This document shows positions 1 through 12,641 of a stretch of DNA of 64,000 nt, in pieces. Position numbers and translations under genes: made by a program. How positions within the stretch are numbered: the first letter of the stretch is position 1; each line of letters starts with the position of its first letter. The DNA comes from Escallonia rubra (taxonomy: Eukaryota; Streptophyta; Magnoliopsida; Escalloniales; Escalloniaceae), in contig JAVXUO010000972.1 in the NCBI GenBank assembly GCA_033065855.1, forward strand, positions 54,197 to 118,196, written 5' to 3'. The notes beneath the pieces were generated by a model. The model worked only from the letters and a program-made list of their open reading frames with translations. It did no database searches and had not been told where the DNA came from.

Positions 1-1553
1 ATCATTCATGGTGTTGGGGCATGTAACTTTTGGTACTAATGTCAAAGCAGTATTATTGAACATCAGGCCCCCTTTTGGTTTATGAAAGAACTCCATTACT
101 GCATTAATCACATCCTTCTTCACCAGTTCCCAATTCTGTTGGAAAAACTCAGAGCTATACCCATCTGGCCCTGGTGCCTTATTTGCTTTTAAGGAGAACA
201 TGGCCTCAGTGATCTCCTTTTCAGTTATATCAACACCTAACATTTCTTGATATTGGTCTGAGACTTGCTTTTGCACTATTTCTCTCAATCTGCTTCTAGT
301 AGCTGGATGCAAAGGTACTGATGTCCCTAGGAAAATTTTAAAGTGCTCAATAGCAATTTGATGCACTTCTTTAGCTCCAACCACCTTAACCCCATGTTCA
401 TTTTCAATAGCCAGGATTTTATTATGTGCTCTATGAACCTGCACTTTCTTGTGAAAATATGCAGTATTCCCATCCCCAAGCTTGAGCTCCTTTACTCTAG
501 CCTTTTGATGATAAAAGGCTTCTTCAGCTTGCACTAACAAATAATATTGTTCTTGCAATTCTTTTTCCTTTGATAGTAGATCAAGCTCCTGATTTTGCAA
601 GATAATCCATTGTACCTCCTGTAACTCCTTATATATAGTAGCAACTCTCAGAGATATTACTGTAGAATTCCTTGTTGAGTTTCCTCAAAAGTGGCTTCAA
701 CATCTTAAGTTTGGTATTCAATTGTTGACAAGCATCTCCAGTCAGGTTTGCATTCCACACACTCTGTACTATAGGGATGAATGTTTTATGTTTCATCCAA
801 AAGTTGAAAAACTTGAGTATTATCCTACCTCTCCAAGTATCTTCCATGATTTGAATTGTAAGGAGTGAATGATCTGAGATCCTAGGTAGATGTGCTTCTG
901 CTATGGTATTTGGAAAGGTCTCCAACCATGTTTCATTCTGCAAAACTCTGTCAATTCTACTCAGGACCATTTCATTTTCACTTTTATTGCACCATGTATA
1001 TAAAAGGCCTCTGGTATTTACATCCTCCAGATGACATTCATAGAGACATTGATTAAATTCTGCCACGTCTCTTTTGCAAATATCCAGCATTCCTTGTTTC
1101 TCCTCAGCTGTCCTTACCACATTGAAATCTCCTGCTATCAACCAAGGCTGACTTCCAGTGGTACTAGCATCTTCTTCAAGACACTGCCATAATTTCCTTC
1201 TTTTCTCCCCTTTATTGTTTCCATAGACAAAAGTCACATAATAAGATCTATCGGTCCCAATGTGAGTTACTCTTCCTGTGAGATGCTGGGAGGATTTAGC
1301 AACTTCATCCATCTTCATTACTTTGTTCCTCCAACTCACCCAAAGCCTTGATACTTTTTTTTTTATCATTTAGAGAGTATAAAAAGGACCAATCCTTACT
1401 CCACTTCCTGATTATAGCAGGGATATTCTCTTCCCTTACCCTAGTCTCCAAGAGTCCAAGGATCTCTACATTATGTGCTTTCATCATCCTTTTCACATTT
1501 TCTTACTTCACAGGGTCATTGAAACCCCTAATTTTCCAGCTTGCAATATTCAT
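1..1553 (-). pseudogene. LINE ORF2 (endonuclease + start of reverse transcriptase), broken
   Basis: ORF2 starts at ATG 1553 in the usual plant L1 form (MNIASW..RGF), but the Asn expected after Trp in the endonuclease motif reads Lys, and a TAA follows about 17 codons in. After the stop the endonuclease continues (GLLETRV near 1450). A frameshift in the A-rich run near 1360 leads to the frame 1369-629, with GDFNVV and, further on, SDHSLL, the catalytic Asp/His region of exonuclease-endonuclease-phosphatase proteins. Another frameshift near 640 joins the pre-RT region (GDGNTAYFHKK) and the RT start (NKAPGPDGY at about 160-190), which runs off the window. The protein is not made as one piece. 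Confidence 0.85.
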
Positions 1554-3195
1554 CACTTGGTTTGGTGGTGACTACCTTTCCTGGCAGACTTACTACTTGC
1601 AACTACCACTGCCACTTTCTCATGTGATATCTGTATACTCTGTGGCATATCTATTTCATTCCTCACAATATTTGTATCATTTGGCTCCATATTACCTTTA
1701 CTTGCAAGAGTAGCATACATGTTGGATATTTCCATTCCTTTTTTCTGTTGGTGATGCTCTTGCAAGGTTGGAGTCTCCTTAATCATTTGCGGAGCATCCT
1801 GAGTGATGGTATGTAGTGGTGCTGCCCTGTGTAGTTGAGTCTCATTTTTCCTCCATACCTACTGTATTTGAGGTTTCTTCCAGCAATTCCCTATTTGGTG
1901 ACCAAACACATTACAATGAGTACATTTCACTGGTAACCACTCATATTCCACTCTCTGTTCCTCTATGTAATCCTTTGGTCCTTTCAAAGGTATTGTCTCA
2001 TGCAATTGTGTCTGCACATTGACTTCAACACAAACTCTAGCATAGTGCAGCCTTTCTTTGTTTGCTGTCATACTGTCCATGAATAATGGTGTGCCAATTG
2101 AGCTTACTATTCTGCTTAGCAATGAGCTGACCACAGATGTAATGGCAGATTTGGTAGCTTAATCCATACAGGTATGCTATCCAAACCTTCCTTCTCCAGG
2201 GATATACAAGGGGTCCACGGCTTGATAATCAGTAGTTCATTATCAAAAAACCAAGGTCCTTTATCCAATACTGTCTGCATTGCCTTATTACTCTCAAATC
2301 TTACTACAAAAATCCAAGACTTCATGAAACTGAATGAAACCTTGCCAATTGAGGACCATTTCCTCTCAATAAACCTTTTCATAATATGAAATGGTGGTCT
2401 TCCCCCCACCACATATGCAATAATAGCATTTTTCCATTGCATCATTTCATCTTCAATGTCTTCCTGTGTAAACTCCACTCCTTTCATCCCATTAATTTCT
2501 TGTGGAGGAACAAAATTCAGTTTATTCTCAACAACAAATTCCCGATTTGGTTTGATGATCTCAGCGTATGAAGGTTTTCCATTTCCAAGAGAGTTATGAT
2601 TTGTCAATTGTAGTCCAGATCTGTTCATAGATTTTAGAGGTGGAAATTCCATATCAGTTTCATTAATCTTACTTGAGTGTAGTCCCTGATCTGGTTCCAT
2701 CGTGAGTTCCTGCGCATGAGGGCTACGGCTCCTCATGTGCTCTTCAATTCCCACCGGAATTTGAATCGTACCAGTTCTAACAGCATTAATGTTCTTTTGT
2801 TCTTCGATTTCCTGCTTCAATTTCTGGTTTTCGATCTTCAATGCCTCAATGTAACACATTAATTTTTCAATTTGTGGTGTCTGCTCTCTTTTGTCTGTGA
2901 TTTCCTTATTGCTCTCTTCATTTAAAGATTCATTAATATCTGAATCAGAACTCGATTCTTGCCTCTCTTTTATTCTGTCTGAAGACTTGATGTTTTCTGG
3001 TTGTAGATCTTGAACATCACAAAATTTTCCAGATCCCAAATTTACTTCCATCCTTCTTTGGATCTCTTCTTGATCTCTCAGCATCTTGCATTCCTGTACA
3101 TTTTGCCAATCCTTTCCAGTAAATTCTTTAGCAAAATGATCCTTTGGTGGTCCTCGTTGCTGTGATGATCGTCGAGCGATGGTAACCGACGGCAT
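1553..3195 (-). pseudogene. LINE ORF1 (DUF4283 / zinc-knuckle protein), frameshifted
   Basis: The frame opens with ATG at 3195 and reads 359 codons to about 2116. It has a charged, coiled-coil-like middle (Glu/Lys-rich, about residues 120-150) and a DUF4283-type domain at the end (motif GGRPPFHIMKRFIERKW, then WIFVVRF and KGPWFF). A frameshift near 2120-2135 moves the frame. The second part (2134-1859) holds a zinc knuckle of the CX2CX4HX4C type (CTHCNVFGHQIGNC). A weak tail reads to about 1553, where ORF2 starts. Known role in the family: nucleic-acid-binding chaperone for retrotransposition. The broken frame means no full product. Confidence 0.8.
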
Positions 3196-3240
3196 GATTC
3201 AGTTAGAGTAATTCTAGAGAGAAGGTGGTGTTTCTCTCTC

Positions 3241-6104
3241 TAAAACCGCTCATCAATTATTCAATGTATTAGCTTATGTCACATTTTTAACTATAATTTT
3301 AAACAGTACACATTTATAACTTCCTAAATAAATATTGCCAGAATCATACGGAGACATCTTCCCACTATAACAGTATAAAATTTCAATAAAATCAAACTTC
3401 CTTAACACACAATCGCAAGATAAGAGAGACTCTTGACAGAAAACCAAAGGAAAAAAAAGTTAACATTGTTTTTTAGAACACTTGGATGTACTTTCTAGGC
3501 AAAATGCACAAAAAATATTGAAATAAGGATAGCAAACTCACCTATGCCTCCGATTGAACAATCTTTATATATCTGCATATTGGAGAGAGATTCACAATGT
3601 TAGATGAGTGACAAAAAAAAAAGGCAAGAAAATAAAATCCACATTTGGTAAGAAAACTCATGTAAAATTTTGCTGCAAAATCCTATGATCTTTTTTAGTA
3701 AAAAAGACCGTAAGGATCACAGATTAAGAAACCTATAATGAGCAAAGCATAACTCTTCTTTGTGAAAATTGGAATCTAAGAACTAGCACAAACAAGAAAT
3801 TATGGTGTTTGGGAAGCAAGAAAACAACGTGTTTCTCTGAAGCACCTACGAAAATCAACACTACGTTCAGTCTCTAAATGCACTTTCTCGCAGCAAGCCA
3901 CTATGGTGAAGAAATGGAATTACCCCGAAGAAATGCAGAAGTAGCCGTTTAGCTAGCTAGCAGGAAAAGAATTATATGGAAATTCTTCTAACAAAATATC
4001 ATTTTCTCCCATAGTACGGTGCACAGTGGGGAGGCCAATGAGGAGAGCGTTGATGCTGTCAGTACAACGAATTACTACAGAGCCCCTGTCTTGCTTCCAA
4101 AAAGGTCCCAAAAATATGTATGACGCCATACAATAACTCTTTCTCACCACAGAACAAAAGGGGACTATTCATCCACCCCACCACACCCCTACCACACCAC
4201 ACCAGTTAGTCTCGCTTGTTCTTTGGGGTACTCCGTTGAGCACATTGAATGCATGACGTGATTCCCACAAAGTTTTCCTCGAAGCCCTAACTTCTCTTCC
4301 TCCCAAAAGGCGGCTACCGATGCCCCCTATAGTCGCATTCAGTGGTTATGTCCTTCAATCTTTAAAATATAGCTAGTAGAGATGAGACTAAGAAAAGTAT
4401 ATAAAAATTGAATTGTCTGGCATTTATACTCCAGTTTCTGGAATAATCTATTTTTTATATAGTGGCATTTGAAAAAATGGCTTATTCAATTGAATTACTC
4501 CCTTTTTCCAACTACCCCGTTAATAGGTACTTATAGAAGAACAAGTTGCTGGTGTATGTATGTGAAGCTATAGATCACACAAATGTAAGAATGTGATGAA
4601 AAGTAGAGTAAAAAAGTAAAAACAAACTGCAAAATTTGTGATGAAGATTGAATACATTTGAGAATTACCAGGAAAGATTTTGCAAATTATGATAAAAATT
4701 GTGATGAAAAGGGGCAAACTGGAACTTAAAAGAAGCTACAGAGGCTTTAAACAATATAATGATACCTAGGACTTTTACCTATTTAGTGTTTTTATGGTCA
4801 ATTTACTAAGTTTCCCACACACTCATGCCACCATGGTTGTTCTCACACTCAAGCCTCGAACCTGTCACGCACTCACACAGCCATCATGGTTGTACTCGCA
4901 CACCTCACACATATGATACACATTCTTCTGCAGTTCCAAATACACACATATACTGTTTTAAATACACAAGAAGGCACCTGAATGTAATAGTTTAGGCGGA
5001 CCTACCCGGAAATTGAACCACCTCACTAGATTAATCCGACGAATCCCTCGTTCAATTCCCCCCCTCGGGCTGTAACCAAATCAGTGATATAAGCTCAAAT
5101 AAGAGTCAAATTCATCCTAATTCCTCTATCTTGTTCCCTCTCTAATTTAGCTTCCAAAAATAAATAGTTGAAAAAGTATTAAAATTAAATTTTGTATCTT
5201 TTTAATTTTTCAATAAGCCCAATTTCAATTTAAATTTTCAACTAACCCCTTTAACTTTTCGTTAATTGCATATTGCACCCCGCTTCACTAATCTACAACT
5301 CAGGTAACAAAAAAAATTGTCGCTAAAGATTGCCGATAAAATAGCACTTATGTAAATCAACATTAAATATTACGTATAAAAATTATAACTAAACAAAATA
5401 ATTTAACTGACTAGACAATATCGAGATTTCAGGTATTACACAAACCCACAAACTACACCCCAACCACTAACCATTCCCACCACCCCTAATCAATCCCCCG
5501 CCCATAAGCTCACAACTGCCAACGACCCACCACCACAAGTCCATCACCACCAATTTACCACGTGATCACCACCCAATCGGATATCTAACCTCCTTCCTGC
5601 CAACACAAACCCCTTAGCACCACTCAATTTCACCAGCAGAATCCACCACCAATCCACCAACCAAATTCATAACCACACACCAAATTCACCACAAATTGAC
5701 CCACATGTGTACGTGCAGGCGCACGTGTGTGTGAATCTGTGGAAACTAGTGACGGGACAACATAAGTGAGTTGGTATTGGTGTTGATGGTGATTGGTAGT
5801 GGAGACTATAGCTTCTCTTGGGGGGCGATGGTGGTGTTCATTTTGGTGCTTGATATTAAGGTGATGGTAGTAGGGGCATCTTTGTGTTTGTAAAAGTTTT
5901 TAATGTCAAAATGAATGAAAAGATAATGTAAGGAGGTATATGATATGTTAAACAACAGGCGATGTGAAGAATAGCGAGTGTATTGAAATAAACTTGGGAA
6001 TGCCAAGTGTAACCCTGCCATTCTTTTATATATATTTTTTGCTCAAATTTGCCGATAGTCATTCTATTATCTCATACTCCGGTTTTCAAATAACGAGACA
6101 GACT
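3241..6104. other. Gene-free A+T-rich stretch
   Basis: No coding frame with family motifs was seen. The stretch has homopolymer A runs, A+T-rich sequence and a C/A-rich low-complexity tract (about 5440-5700) made of CCACC and CACC repeats. Short open frames at 3953-4150 and 5806-6062 have no recognisable motif. A CCCTAACTTCTCTTCC-like string near 4285 resembles a plant 5' leader but no gene follows it. Confidence 0.5.
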
Positions 6105-6181
6105 GTCAAGTATTTAAAAATGCGCAATCTTAAGTTTAAAGACGGTCAAGTATTTAAAAATGCGCATTCTTAAGTTTAAAT
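6105..6181. repeat. 40-bp tandem duplication
   Basis: A unit starting GTCAAGTATTTAAAAATGCG occurs at 6105 and again at 6145, differing by only a few bases. It is a local duplication upstream of the PPR pseudogene. Confidence 0.8.
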
Positions 6182-6534
6182 TTGATAAACTTAGTATCAC
6201 ATAGCATACAACTGTCTATTGTACAATTCGCTTTGAGGGAAAAAAATGACGGGGTTATATATTAATTTAGCTTTAGCAATTTCTTGTTTTCTGGTCATGC
6301 AAGACTCAGAGTTTTAGACCTCCCTTAGGAACGCTCATATGAAGAATCGCCTTAAAGTTTCGTCACAGTGTGTGACTCACAAAACCATTATGTCTATCGA
6401 CTCCATGTCGTCGCCTCCAATTTAGAAACGGCGGCCGATCCTTTTGAACCCGTTAATCATAGTGCTCATGAACTATTTGTTGAAACTCCCGAAAGAGACC
6501 TTTCTCATAACAACCACTTGCTCTTTGAGCACTC

Positions 6535-7108
6535 TGTAACAACCTCACATCATGAGCCAGAAGAAGCACCGCCAGCTCAAGAAGCCAACCATGAAGTTCC
6601 AGCTCAGCAGGCAAACAATCGAGCTCATCTCAGGATTATGATCAAGAAGAAGGCATTGGCGCCACTGAGTACGACGCCGCTTGGAGGAAATATTCGCGCC
6701 AAGGGAAACGACGCAGCTTCGATCACTTAATCCATAAGTGAGACGACAACGTTTGGCTGTTAACCCATTTCAATGAGACGGCACCGTTTGGCCATCATTT
6801 GAATTTGGGTTCCAAATATCTTTAGCGACTCTTTCTGCATTTTGAACTTTACCGCTTGTTAGTTCTTCTGTTTTGAAATTATGTTATGAACTCCCTTTAA
6901 ATCAGGGAAGGGAGGCACGAGACTGGCATGTATGATCAATACCAGAATATTGCTCTCTTGCTCTCTCTCTCTATTCTCTCTGTCTATCTTATTCAAACCT
7001 ACTAAAATTCTTCGTTTCTTCTCTAATTTTCTTCTCTGAAATTGTGTGAGCTTTGTGAATCCAAAAGTAATTGCCATGGCTTTGAGCGTCTCCTCGGGAT
7101 ACGCTACA
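6535..7108 (+). repeat. 5' LTR of Gypsy element
   Basis: This 574-bp terminal repeat begins TGTAACAACC and ends GCTACA. It is nearly identical to the right copy but lacks about 18 bases present there near 11900. A short open frame in its first 190 bases is the tail of the pol frame seen again in the 3' LTR. Confidence 0.95.
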
Positions 7109-7110
7109 AC

Positions 7111-7123
7111 TAGTATCAGAGCC
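7111..7123 (+). promoter_or_regulatory. Primer-binding site (initiator tRNA-Met type)
   Basis: TAGTATCAGAGCC lies two bases after the left LTR. It matches the plant initiator tRNA-Met primer site (TGGTATCAGAGCC) except at the second base. Confidence 0.85.
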
Positions 7124-7258
7124 TCCTAATCGGGGCTTGTACTAGTCTTAGCTATAGTAAAATTCATTTCGGTGATCGTATGTAGTTGGAAGGAATCAAT
7201 TGGAGTAGCTGAGATACCGAGATCAGTGAAGAATAATCAACTCACTAAGACAGAAAAT

Positions 7259-8571
7259 CATGACTTCCAGGAGGCAATGGGGAATAGATTTGCTGCTTAC
7301 GATGTACGCATGGCTTCTGTGGAAGCTACGATGGGAGACTTGTAGAGAAGCAATTCAACTTTGCATCAGAGCTTCTCTGATCTTAAGTTGGAACTCACTA
7401 ACTTCATGGCTCAAATGAATACTCGAATAGAAAACAATCACAAGACGAATACTGAGCGTGGAGAGTCTAGTCACAGGCACAATCGATTGGAGTTCGAACT
7501 TCAAAAGAACACTCCATCGCCTCATGCAGGTAACCTACCACTTCCTCAGTTACCTAAACTCTCATTTCCAAGGTTTAATGGTGACGACCCAGAGGTTGGG
7601 TGCGCAAGGCTGAGAAATACTTCTACCTGTGTCCTATACATGAGGACTACAAGGTTCCTTATGCATCGGTACATTTCGAGGCTCAGGCAGAACATTGGTA
7701 TGCTGCCTATATTAAACCAGTAGAGAATGTTGATTGGGAGTCCTTTGTGAAGGATCTGTATGCTAGGTTCTCAGTATTAACTGGAGTGAGTGCGTTGGGA
7801 GAGTTCAATAAAATCCGACAAATTAGGACAGTAGATGATTATTTTAACAAATTTGAAGCACTACGAGCTCAAGTAGTGCAGGAGTTTGACTATTTGGATG
7901 AATCTTATTTTTGCATGTGTTTTATTGGAGGCTTAAGGCCTGAGATCCGGAGTAGAGTTGAACAATTTGAGGTGGGGAGTCTTACTAAGGCTATATACAT
8001 AGCCCGAAGAGAAGAAGTGGCAATTCAAAATTTGTTAAAAGGACACAAGTCTATGCACACTGCAGCCCCCACATCCAACTACACTCAAACTTCCTATAAG
8101 CCTACCTTTACCAGCCCTGGACCATCCTATAAAATTGCCAAACCAGCCACAGCCCAACCTATACCATCAAAACCTCCAGCCTTACCTTACACCAGCAGAT
8201 TCCAAAAGGGCCTATTACCAACTCCTCCTAGACCCCCTCCAAGATCTAATCAACTGTCCACAAAGGAACACCAAAGGAGGATAAGTCAAGGGTTATGCTT
8301 CAGGTGTGGGGCTAAGTTCGAACCAGGTCACAAGAGTGTGTGCCCTATGAAATCTATAGCCATGATCATAGCTGAAGATGATGAGGTCACAGAAGCTACT
8401 GACAGCTCTATGACAGAAACTGATGATCCTCTCAACTCTCTAAACCAAGAACTCAACCCTGAACTAGAAATTAGTGTCCATGCCCTGACTGGTAACAAGA
8501 CACACCATACCATCAGGATACCTGGACAAGTTGAAGGCAAGGAGTTCAACATCCTAATTGACACATGATCA
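7259..8571 (+). pseudogene. Gypsy gag and start of protease, frameshifted
   Basis: The first part of the frame has a TAG at about 7343 and reads LPKLSFPRFNGDDPE near 7545-7590, the plant Gypsy gag core. A frameshift near 7600 moves the rest to 7600-8568, with the typical retrotransposon gag region (AEHWYAAYI, then DLYARFS) and a zinc knuckle (CFRCGAKFEPGHKSVC at about 8300-8345). The protease start reads FNILIDT and is cut by TGA exactly where the Gly of the catalytic Asp-Thr-Gly is expected (8569-8571). Gag would form the capsid; here it is in pieces. Confidence 0.88.
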
Positions 8572-11500
8572 ACTGATAACTTCCTTGACCCTCAATCAGC
8601 AAGGAAACTGAGATGCATTCTGGAAAGTACTACTCCATTGACAGTGGCTGTAGCTAGTGGGGCAAGATTGAAGTCTGATACAGTGTGCAATAATTTCACA
8701 TGGGAAATGGGGTCACAGAAGTTCAACACTAAGATGAGAATTCTGCCATTGGGAGGGTGTGACTGTGTCCTTCGTATGCAGTGGCTGAGACAGTTTGGCA
8801 ATGTTAACTTCAATTTCGATAACAACCAAATCTCATTTCAGTACCAAGGCAAGCTCATAATATTGGAGGGAGGATAATTCAAGGGGACTACTATCAAGAC
8901 GATCACATCAACAACCATGAGCAAGTTGATCACAAGTAATGTAGGAACACTCTATGGTCAAATCTATGATGTGACCATTCCCTCAGGAGATGGACAACAA
9001 CCTGTTGAAGTACAAGAACTATTAACAGAATACCAAGAGGTGTATGATGAACCTAAAGGGTTACCACCCCCACAGAAGTCATGACCATTTCATTCCACTT
9101 ATTGAAGGAGCTAAGCCTGTCAACCTGAGTCCATACAGGGTCTCATATGTGTAGAAGAATGAAATTGAAAAGATCATGGCAGAGCTGCTACAAGTAGGTA
9201 CTATCAGACCTAGCAACTCTCCCTTTGCATCACCCATACTTTTAGTCAAGAAAAAATATGGAAGCTGGAGGATGTGTGTCGACTACAGGGAACTTAATAA
9301 GCTGACAATCAAGGACATGTACCCCATCCCTGTCATTGATGATTTGTTGGATGGGCTACAAGGGTCCACCATTTTCACTAAATTGGACCTTAGGAGTGGC
9401 TACCACCAGATACGGGTGGTAGACACTGATACTCACAACACTGCTTTCAGGACACACACAGGGCTTTATGAGTTTTTAGTCATGCCCTTTGGGCTAACTA
9501 ATACTCCAACCACCTTTCAAAGCTTGATGAACACAATATTTCACCCATATTTGAGGCAGTTTGTACTAGTTTTCTTTGATGATATCTTAATATACAGTAA
9601 TAGTATGCAGGCTCGCTTAGTGCACCTCAGGCAAGTGCTACAGCTAATGAGGCAACATTGCCTATATGCAAAGATGAGCAAGTGTACCTTTGCTCAAGGG
9701 CAAGTTGAGTATTTGGGGCATGTGGTGAACAAAAATGGTGTAGCAGCAGATATGAGCAAGGTGGAAGCCATGCTCAACTGGCCAACACCAAGAAACCTTA
9801 AGGGGCTGAGAGGGTTTCTAGGCCTCACTGGATACTACATAAAGTTTGTTAAGGGCTATGGAGTGATTAGTAGGCCTTTAACCAATTTATTGAAGAAAGA
9901 TGCATATCACTGGGATACTTCCTCTGCTCAAGCCTTCAGTACACTGAAGCAAGCCATGGCCACCACTCATGTCTTGGCATTGCCAAATTTCACACTTCCT
10001 TTTAAGGTGGAAACTGATGCATGTGATGTAGGCATTGGAGCAGTTCTTATGCAACAAGGAAAACCATTGGCCTACATTAGCAAAGGATTGGGTGTTAAGT
10101 GCTTAGGGCTCTCCACTTATGAAAAAGAGCTTCTAGCCTTAGTGCACGCTGTTACTAAATGGAGTCTCTACCTCAGCCATAACCACTTCATAGTCAGGAC
10201 TGACCACAGCAGCCTGAAGTATCTTCTAGGACAGAGGGTTACATCTATGCTGCAACAAAAATTATTCTCCAAGCTTCTGGGTTTCGATTTTGAAGTGCAT
10301 TACAAAAAAGGAACAGACAATGTGGTAGCAGATGCCTTATCAAGACTACCACAGCAAGACCCTGAAGAATGCAATGCAGTGACTGTGGTGACTCCCCTAT
10401 GGCAACAAGAGCTACAAAAATAGCCTTGAGAATGATGATCTAGCTCAAAAGGCAATCCAAGAACTGCTGCTTGATCCCATGGCAACTTCCTTTTATACCC
10501 TTCAAGGTGGCATACTGAAGTTCAAAGGCAAGGTGTATGTTGGTAGCACAGGACAGCTCAGAAATCAGATTTTACAAGAGCTTCATACTACTGGTCTGGG
10601 TGGCCATTCTGGGATTCAAAATACATACAGGAGAACCATTGTGTTCTTCTATTGGCCTAACATGAAGCAGCAAATTACCAAATTGGTGAGTGAATGCTCT
10701 TCTTGCCATCAGAATAAGTCTGAGAATGTGCCATACCCTGGGCTATTACAACCTTTGGAGATCCCAGGGCAGATGTGGACACATCTGACTATGGATTTTG
10801 TGGAAGGGTTACCTAAGTCCCAAGGGAAGGATGTCATTTTTGTGGTGGTAGATAGGTTGAGCAAATATGCTCACTTCATTAGCCTAACCCACCCATTCAC
10901 AGCAGAACTAGTTGCTCAGAGTTTTCTTGACAATGTCTTTAAGCTCCATGGGATGCCCACTACCATCATCAGTGACAGAGATAAAGTCTTTCTATCCAGC
11001 TTCTGGACTAAGCTCTTCAAGCTAATGGGAACTCAACTGGCCTACAGTTCATCCTATCACCCAGAGACAGATGGACAAACTGAGAGAATGAACACTAGCT
11101 TAAAGAACTACCTCAGATGCATGTATAGTACCAGGCCTCACAGCTGGGCCAGATGGTTGACTTTGGCTGAATATTGGTATAATACTAGCTACCATGCTTC
11201 AATCCAGATGACTCCCTTTGAAGCTGTCTATGGCCACAAACCCAAGGTTCTCAGCCTAGCTACACCTGAATCTACCAATATCACAGAATTGGACAACTAC
11301 TAGAAAGACAGAAGCAGGATATTGAGCCTACTCAAGGATAACTTGACACAAGCTCAGGCCAGAATGCAACAGTACGCAAACCTCCATCGTACTGAGAGAG
11401 AGTTTGTGGAAGGAGATTGGGTTTACCTAAGGCTACAGCCCTACAGACAGACTTCCTTAGGCCTCAAAAGGAACATGAAGCTCTCACCTAAGTTCTTTGG

Positions 11501-11846
11501 ACCATACCAAATAATTCAGAAGGTCAGCAAGGTTGCATATAAGCTTAAACTTCCAGAGGGGTCTAAAATACACCCAGTTTTTCATGTTTCTCTGTTGAAG
11601 AAGAAGTTGGGAAGTCAAATTGTTCCTACAACTCAATTGCCATACTTAGGCAGTGCAGGACAGATTTTGATGGAACCAGTTGCTGTGCTCGATCGAAGAC
11701 AGATTAAACGAGACAATCAAGCTGTCACCCAGGTTTTGATTCAATGGTCCAACGCTAATCACGAGGATGAGACCTGGGAAGATTGGGAAATGATCAAGAG
11801 CAGGTTCCCGCATTTTGACCCTTGGGGACAAGGGTCAATTGAAGGG
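8572..11846 (+). pseudogene. Gypsy pol: protease rest, RT, RNase H, integrase, chromodomain; interrupted
   Basis: After the TGA in the protease motif the frame reads to a TAA at 8875. RT and RNase H are open from 9176 to 10423 (VDYRELNKLT, DLRSGYHQI, MPFGLTN, active-site FFDDILIYS, then RNase H TDACDVGIGAVL and RTDHSSLKYLL). A stop and frameshift near 10421-10440 separate integrase (10479-11303: HSGIQNT zinc-binding part, catalytic core with TMDFVEGLP, ISDRDKVF and HPETDGQTER). A TAG at 11301-11303 follows. The C-terminal part (11322 on) has FGPYQIIQKV, HPVFHVSLLKK and a chromodomain-like end (DRRQIKRDN, VLIQWSN, DETWED, FPHF). The frame runs on through the purine tract into the 3' LTR, ending at 12069. 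Confidence 0.92.
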
Positions 11847-11854
11847 GAAGGGGA
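11841..11854 (+). promoter_or_regulatory. Polypurine tract of Gypsy element
   Basis: GAAGGGGAAGGGGA lies directly before the right LTR. It is the plus-strand priming site, and it is also coding for the last pol frame. Confidence 0.9.
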
Positions 11855-12447
11855 TGTAACAACCTCACATCATGAGCCAGAAGAAGCACCGCCAGCTCAA
11901 GAAGAAGCTCCATCGGCTCAAGAAGCCAACCATGAAGTTCCAGCTCAGCAGGCAAACAATCGAGCTCATCTCAGGATTAAGATCAAGAAGAAGGCATTGG
12001 TGCCACTGAGTACGACGCCGCTTGGAGGAAATATTCACGCCAAGGGAAACGACGCAGCTTCAATCACTTAATCCATAAGTGAGACGACAACGTTTAGCTG
12101 TTAACCCATTTAAATGAGACGGCACCGTTTGGCCATCATTTGAATTTGGGTTCCAAATATCTTTAGCGACTCTTTCTGCATTTTGAACTTTACCGCTTGT
12201 TAGTTCTTTTGTTTTGAAATTATGTTATGAACTCCCTTTAAATCAGGGAAGGGATGCACGAGACTGGCATGTATGATCAATACCAAAACATTGTTCTCTC
12301 GCTCTTTCTCTATTCCCTATGTCTATCTTCTTCAAACCTAATAAAATTCTTCGTTTCTTCTCTAATTTTCTTCTCTGAAATTGTGTGAGCTTTGCGAATC
12401 CAAAAGTAATTGCCATGGCTTTGAGCGTCTCCTCGGGATACGCTACA
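11855..12447 (+). repeat. 3' LTR of Gypsy element
   Basis: A 593-bp copy of the left LTR followed by the target duplication CACTC. It has an extra in-frame stretch near 11900 (an imperfect repeat of the neighbouring GCTCAAGAAG motif) that the left LTR lacks. Confidence 0.95.
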
Positions 12448-12574
12448 CACTCTCGAAACAGCCGCAACGCCGAAGTCCTGACTCTTTTTCTGGGTTTTCG
12501 CCTCCTCGGCTTTCCACTCGATTGGTCGAGCCTTTCTTTTGCGTTGAAGGTCTGTGGGTGCTTGGTTGATCATG

Positions 12575-12641
12575 CTTTTGGCAAACAAGTGCACTGTCAC
12601 TATGTATTTTAAAGTTAGACTTTTGGCAAACAAGTGCACTG
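12575..12641 (+). repeat. 22-bp direct duplication inside PPR pseudogene
   Basis: The string CTTTTGGCAAACAAGTGCAC (plus TG) occurs at 12575-12596 and 12620-12641, 45 bases apart. The duplicated segment brings a stop into the PPR frame. Confidence 0.85.

Larger units (their letters stand above)
1..3240 (-). mobile_element. LINE-type non-LTR retrotransposon, 5' part (cut by window edge)
   Basis: A plant L1-like element runs leftward. Its ORF1 (DUF4283 domain plus zinc knuckle) is followed by an ORF2 with apurinic endonuclease and the beginning of reverse transcriptase, and it continues past position 1. Both reading frames are broken by frameshifts and stops, so the copy is dead. The 5' end is placed just upstream of the ORF1 start near 3195-3240, where a short purine/pyrimidine-rich leader occurs. 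The 3' tail and target duplication lie outside the window, so the left end cannot be tested. Confidence 0.88.
6535..12447 (+). mobile_element. Full-length Ty3/Gypsy chromodomain retrotransposon (chromovirus), defective
   Basis: Two LTRs (6535-7108 and 11855-12447) both begin TGTAAC and end in TACA. The element is flanked by a perfect 5-bp target duplication CACTC at 6530-6534 and 12448-12452. A primer-binding site follows the left LTR and a purine tract precedes the right one, so it reads left to right. The internal order is gag, protease, RT, RNase H, integrase, chromodomain, the Gypsy order, with a chromodomain near the C-terminus as in Tekay-like chromoviruses. It interrupts the PPR gene inside a codon. 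Stops and frameshifts in gag, protease and pol make it non-autonomous. Confidence 0.96.

Noticed and set aside
3953..4150. Minus-strand 65-codon frame in the gene-free region
   Set aside because: No recognisable motif and no supporting splice or neighbouring coding sequence.
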